Part shown: positions 63,978 to 64,000 of the stretch, piece by piece
Numbering within the stretch: the first letter of the stretch is position 1
Layout of the letters: every line of letters starts with the position of its first letter
DNA from: Hofstenia miamia
Lineage: Eukaryota > Xenacoelomorpha > Acoela
Length of the DNA stretch: 64,000 bases
NCBI GenBank assembly: GCA_004352715.1
Contig: SCFE01000003.1
Coordinates: 4,296,388-4,360,387 of the forward strand
Direction of reading: 5' to 3'
The notes under the pieces: model-generated
What the model was told of the DNA's origin: nothing
The model's input: the letters and a program-made list of their open reading frames with translations, nothing else
Databases searched by the model: none
Position numbers and translations under genes: made by a program

Positions 63978-64000
63978 CTAAAGAAGAATTAACATCGAAC

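Overview
This is an AT-rich (roughly 70% by eye) piece of a eukaryotic, almost certainly invertebrate animal, genome scaffold. Evidence for that: very low gene density, many (TA)n microsatellites, splice-site-like signals, animal-type transposons (mariner, Tc1 with paired direct repeats, hAT, LINE, copia and Ty3/gypsy-like), and two host-type genes with animal relatives. I cannot name the species. Four N runs (21031-22030, 50936-51237, 54895-55894, 58853-59852) and three single Ns mark assembly joins.

Two host genes are convincing: an intronless major-facilitator transporter, possibly SLC18B1-like (7471-8706), and the main exon of a membrane-anchored histidine acid phosphatase (about 29883-31029). 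A third, 24534-24791, encodes a small putative secreted peptide precursor. A GC-richer, promoter-like island lies at 19440-19710. No bacterial-type operon, CRISPR array, rRNA or tRNA was found.

Nearly everything else is mobile-element debris. 1-20 kb: two deleted Tc1/mariner-superfamily copies with clear terminal repeats (1365-1956, 17797-18397), a mariner remnant (8751-9274), LINE reverse-transcriptase fragments, an eroded repeat-type gene (12780-13800), a small hAT-like element, and a perfect 239-bp triplication (5728-6444). 20-35 kb: a frame-broken full-length Tc1 element (22108-23758), and a duplicated Tc1 3' end between TA repeats. 35-50 kb: LINE remnants on both strands, a nested pair of hAT-like elements, a GC-rich island, hAT and copia transposase/polyprotein remnants.

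The last 11 kb is the most interesting part. It holds pieces of one LTR-retrotransposon family: a long LTR (about 1.67 kb) plus a second partial one, then two diverged internal regions in opposite orientation facing each other across a gap. After the integrase C-terminus (GPY/F-like motif), both carry a very long third reading frame (about 1,190 codons before decay) that begins with a repeated QLKG-containing segment, shows no obvious envelope features, and ends just before a polypurine tract and the 3' LTR. I do not recognise that protein.

Several structures are likely assembly or library artefacts rather than biology: identical direct repeats abutting single Ns near 9.9 and 14.7 kb, and an 18-base match to the Tn5/Nextera mosaic end at 16598-16615.
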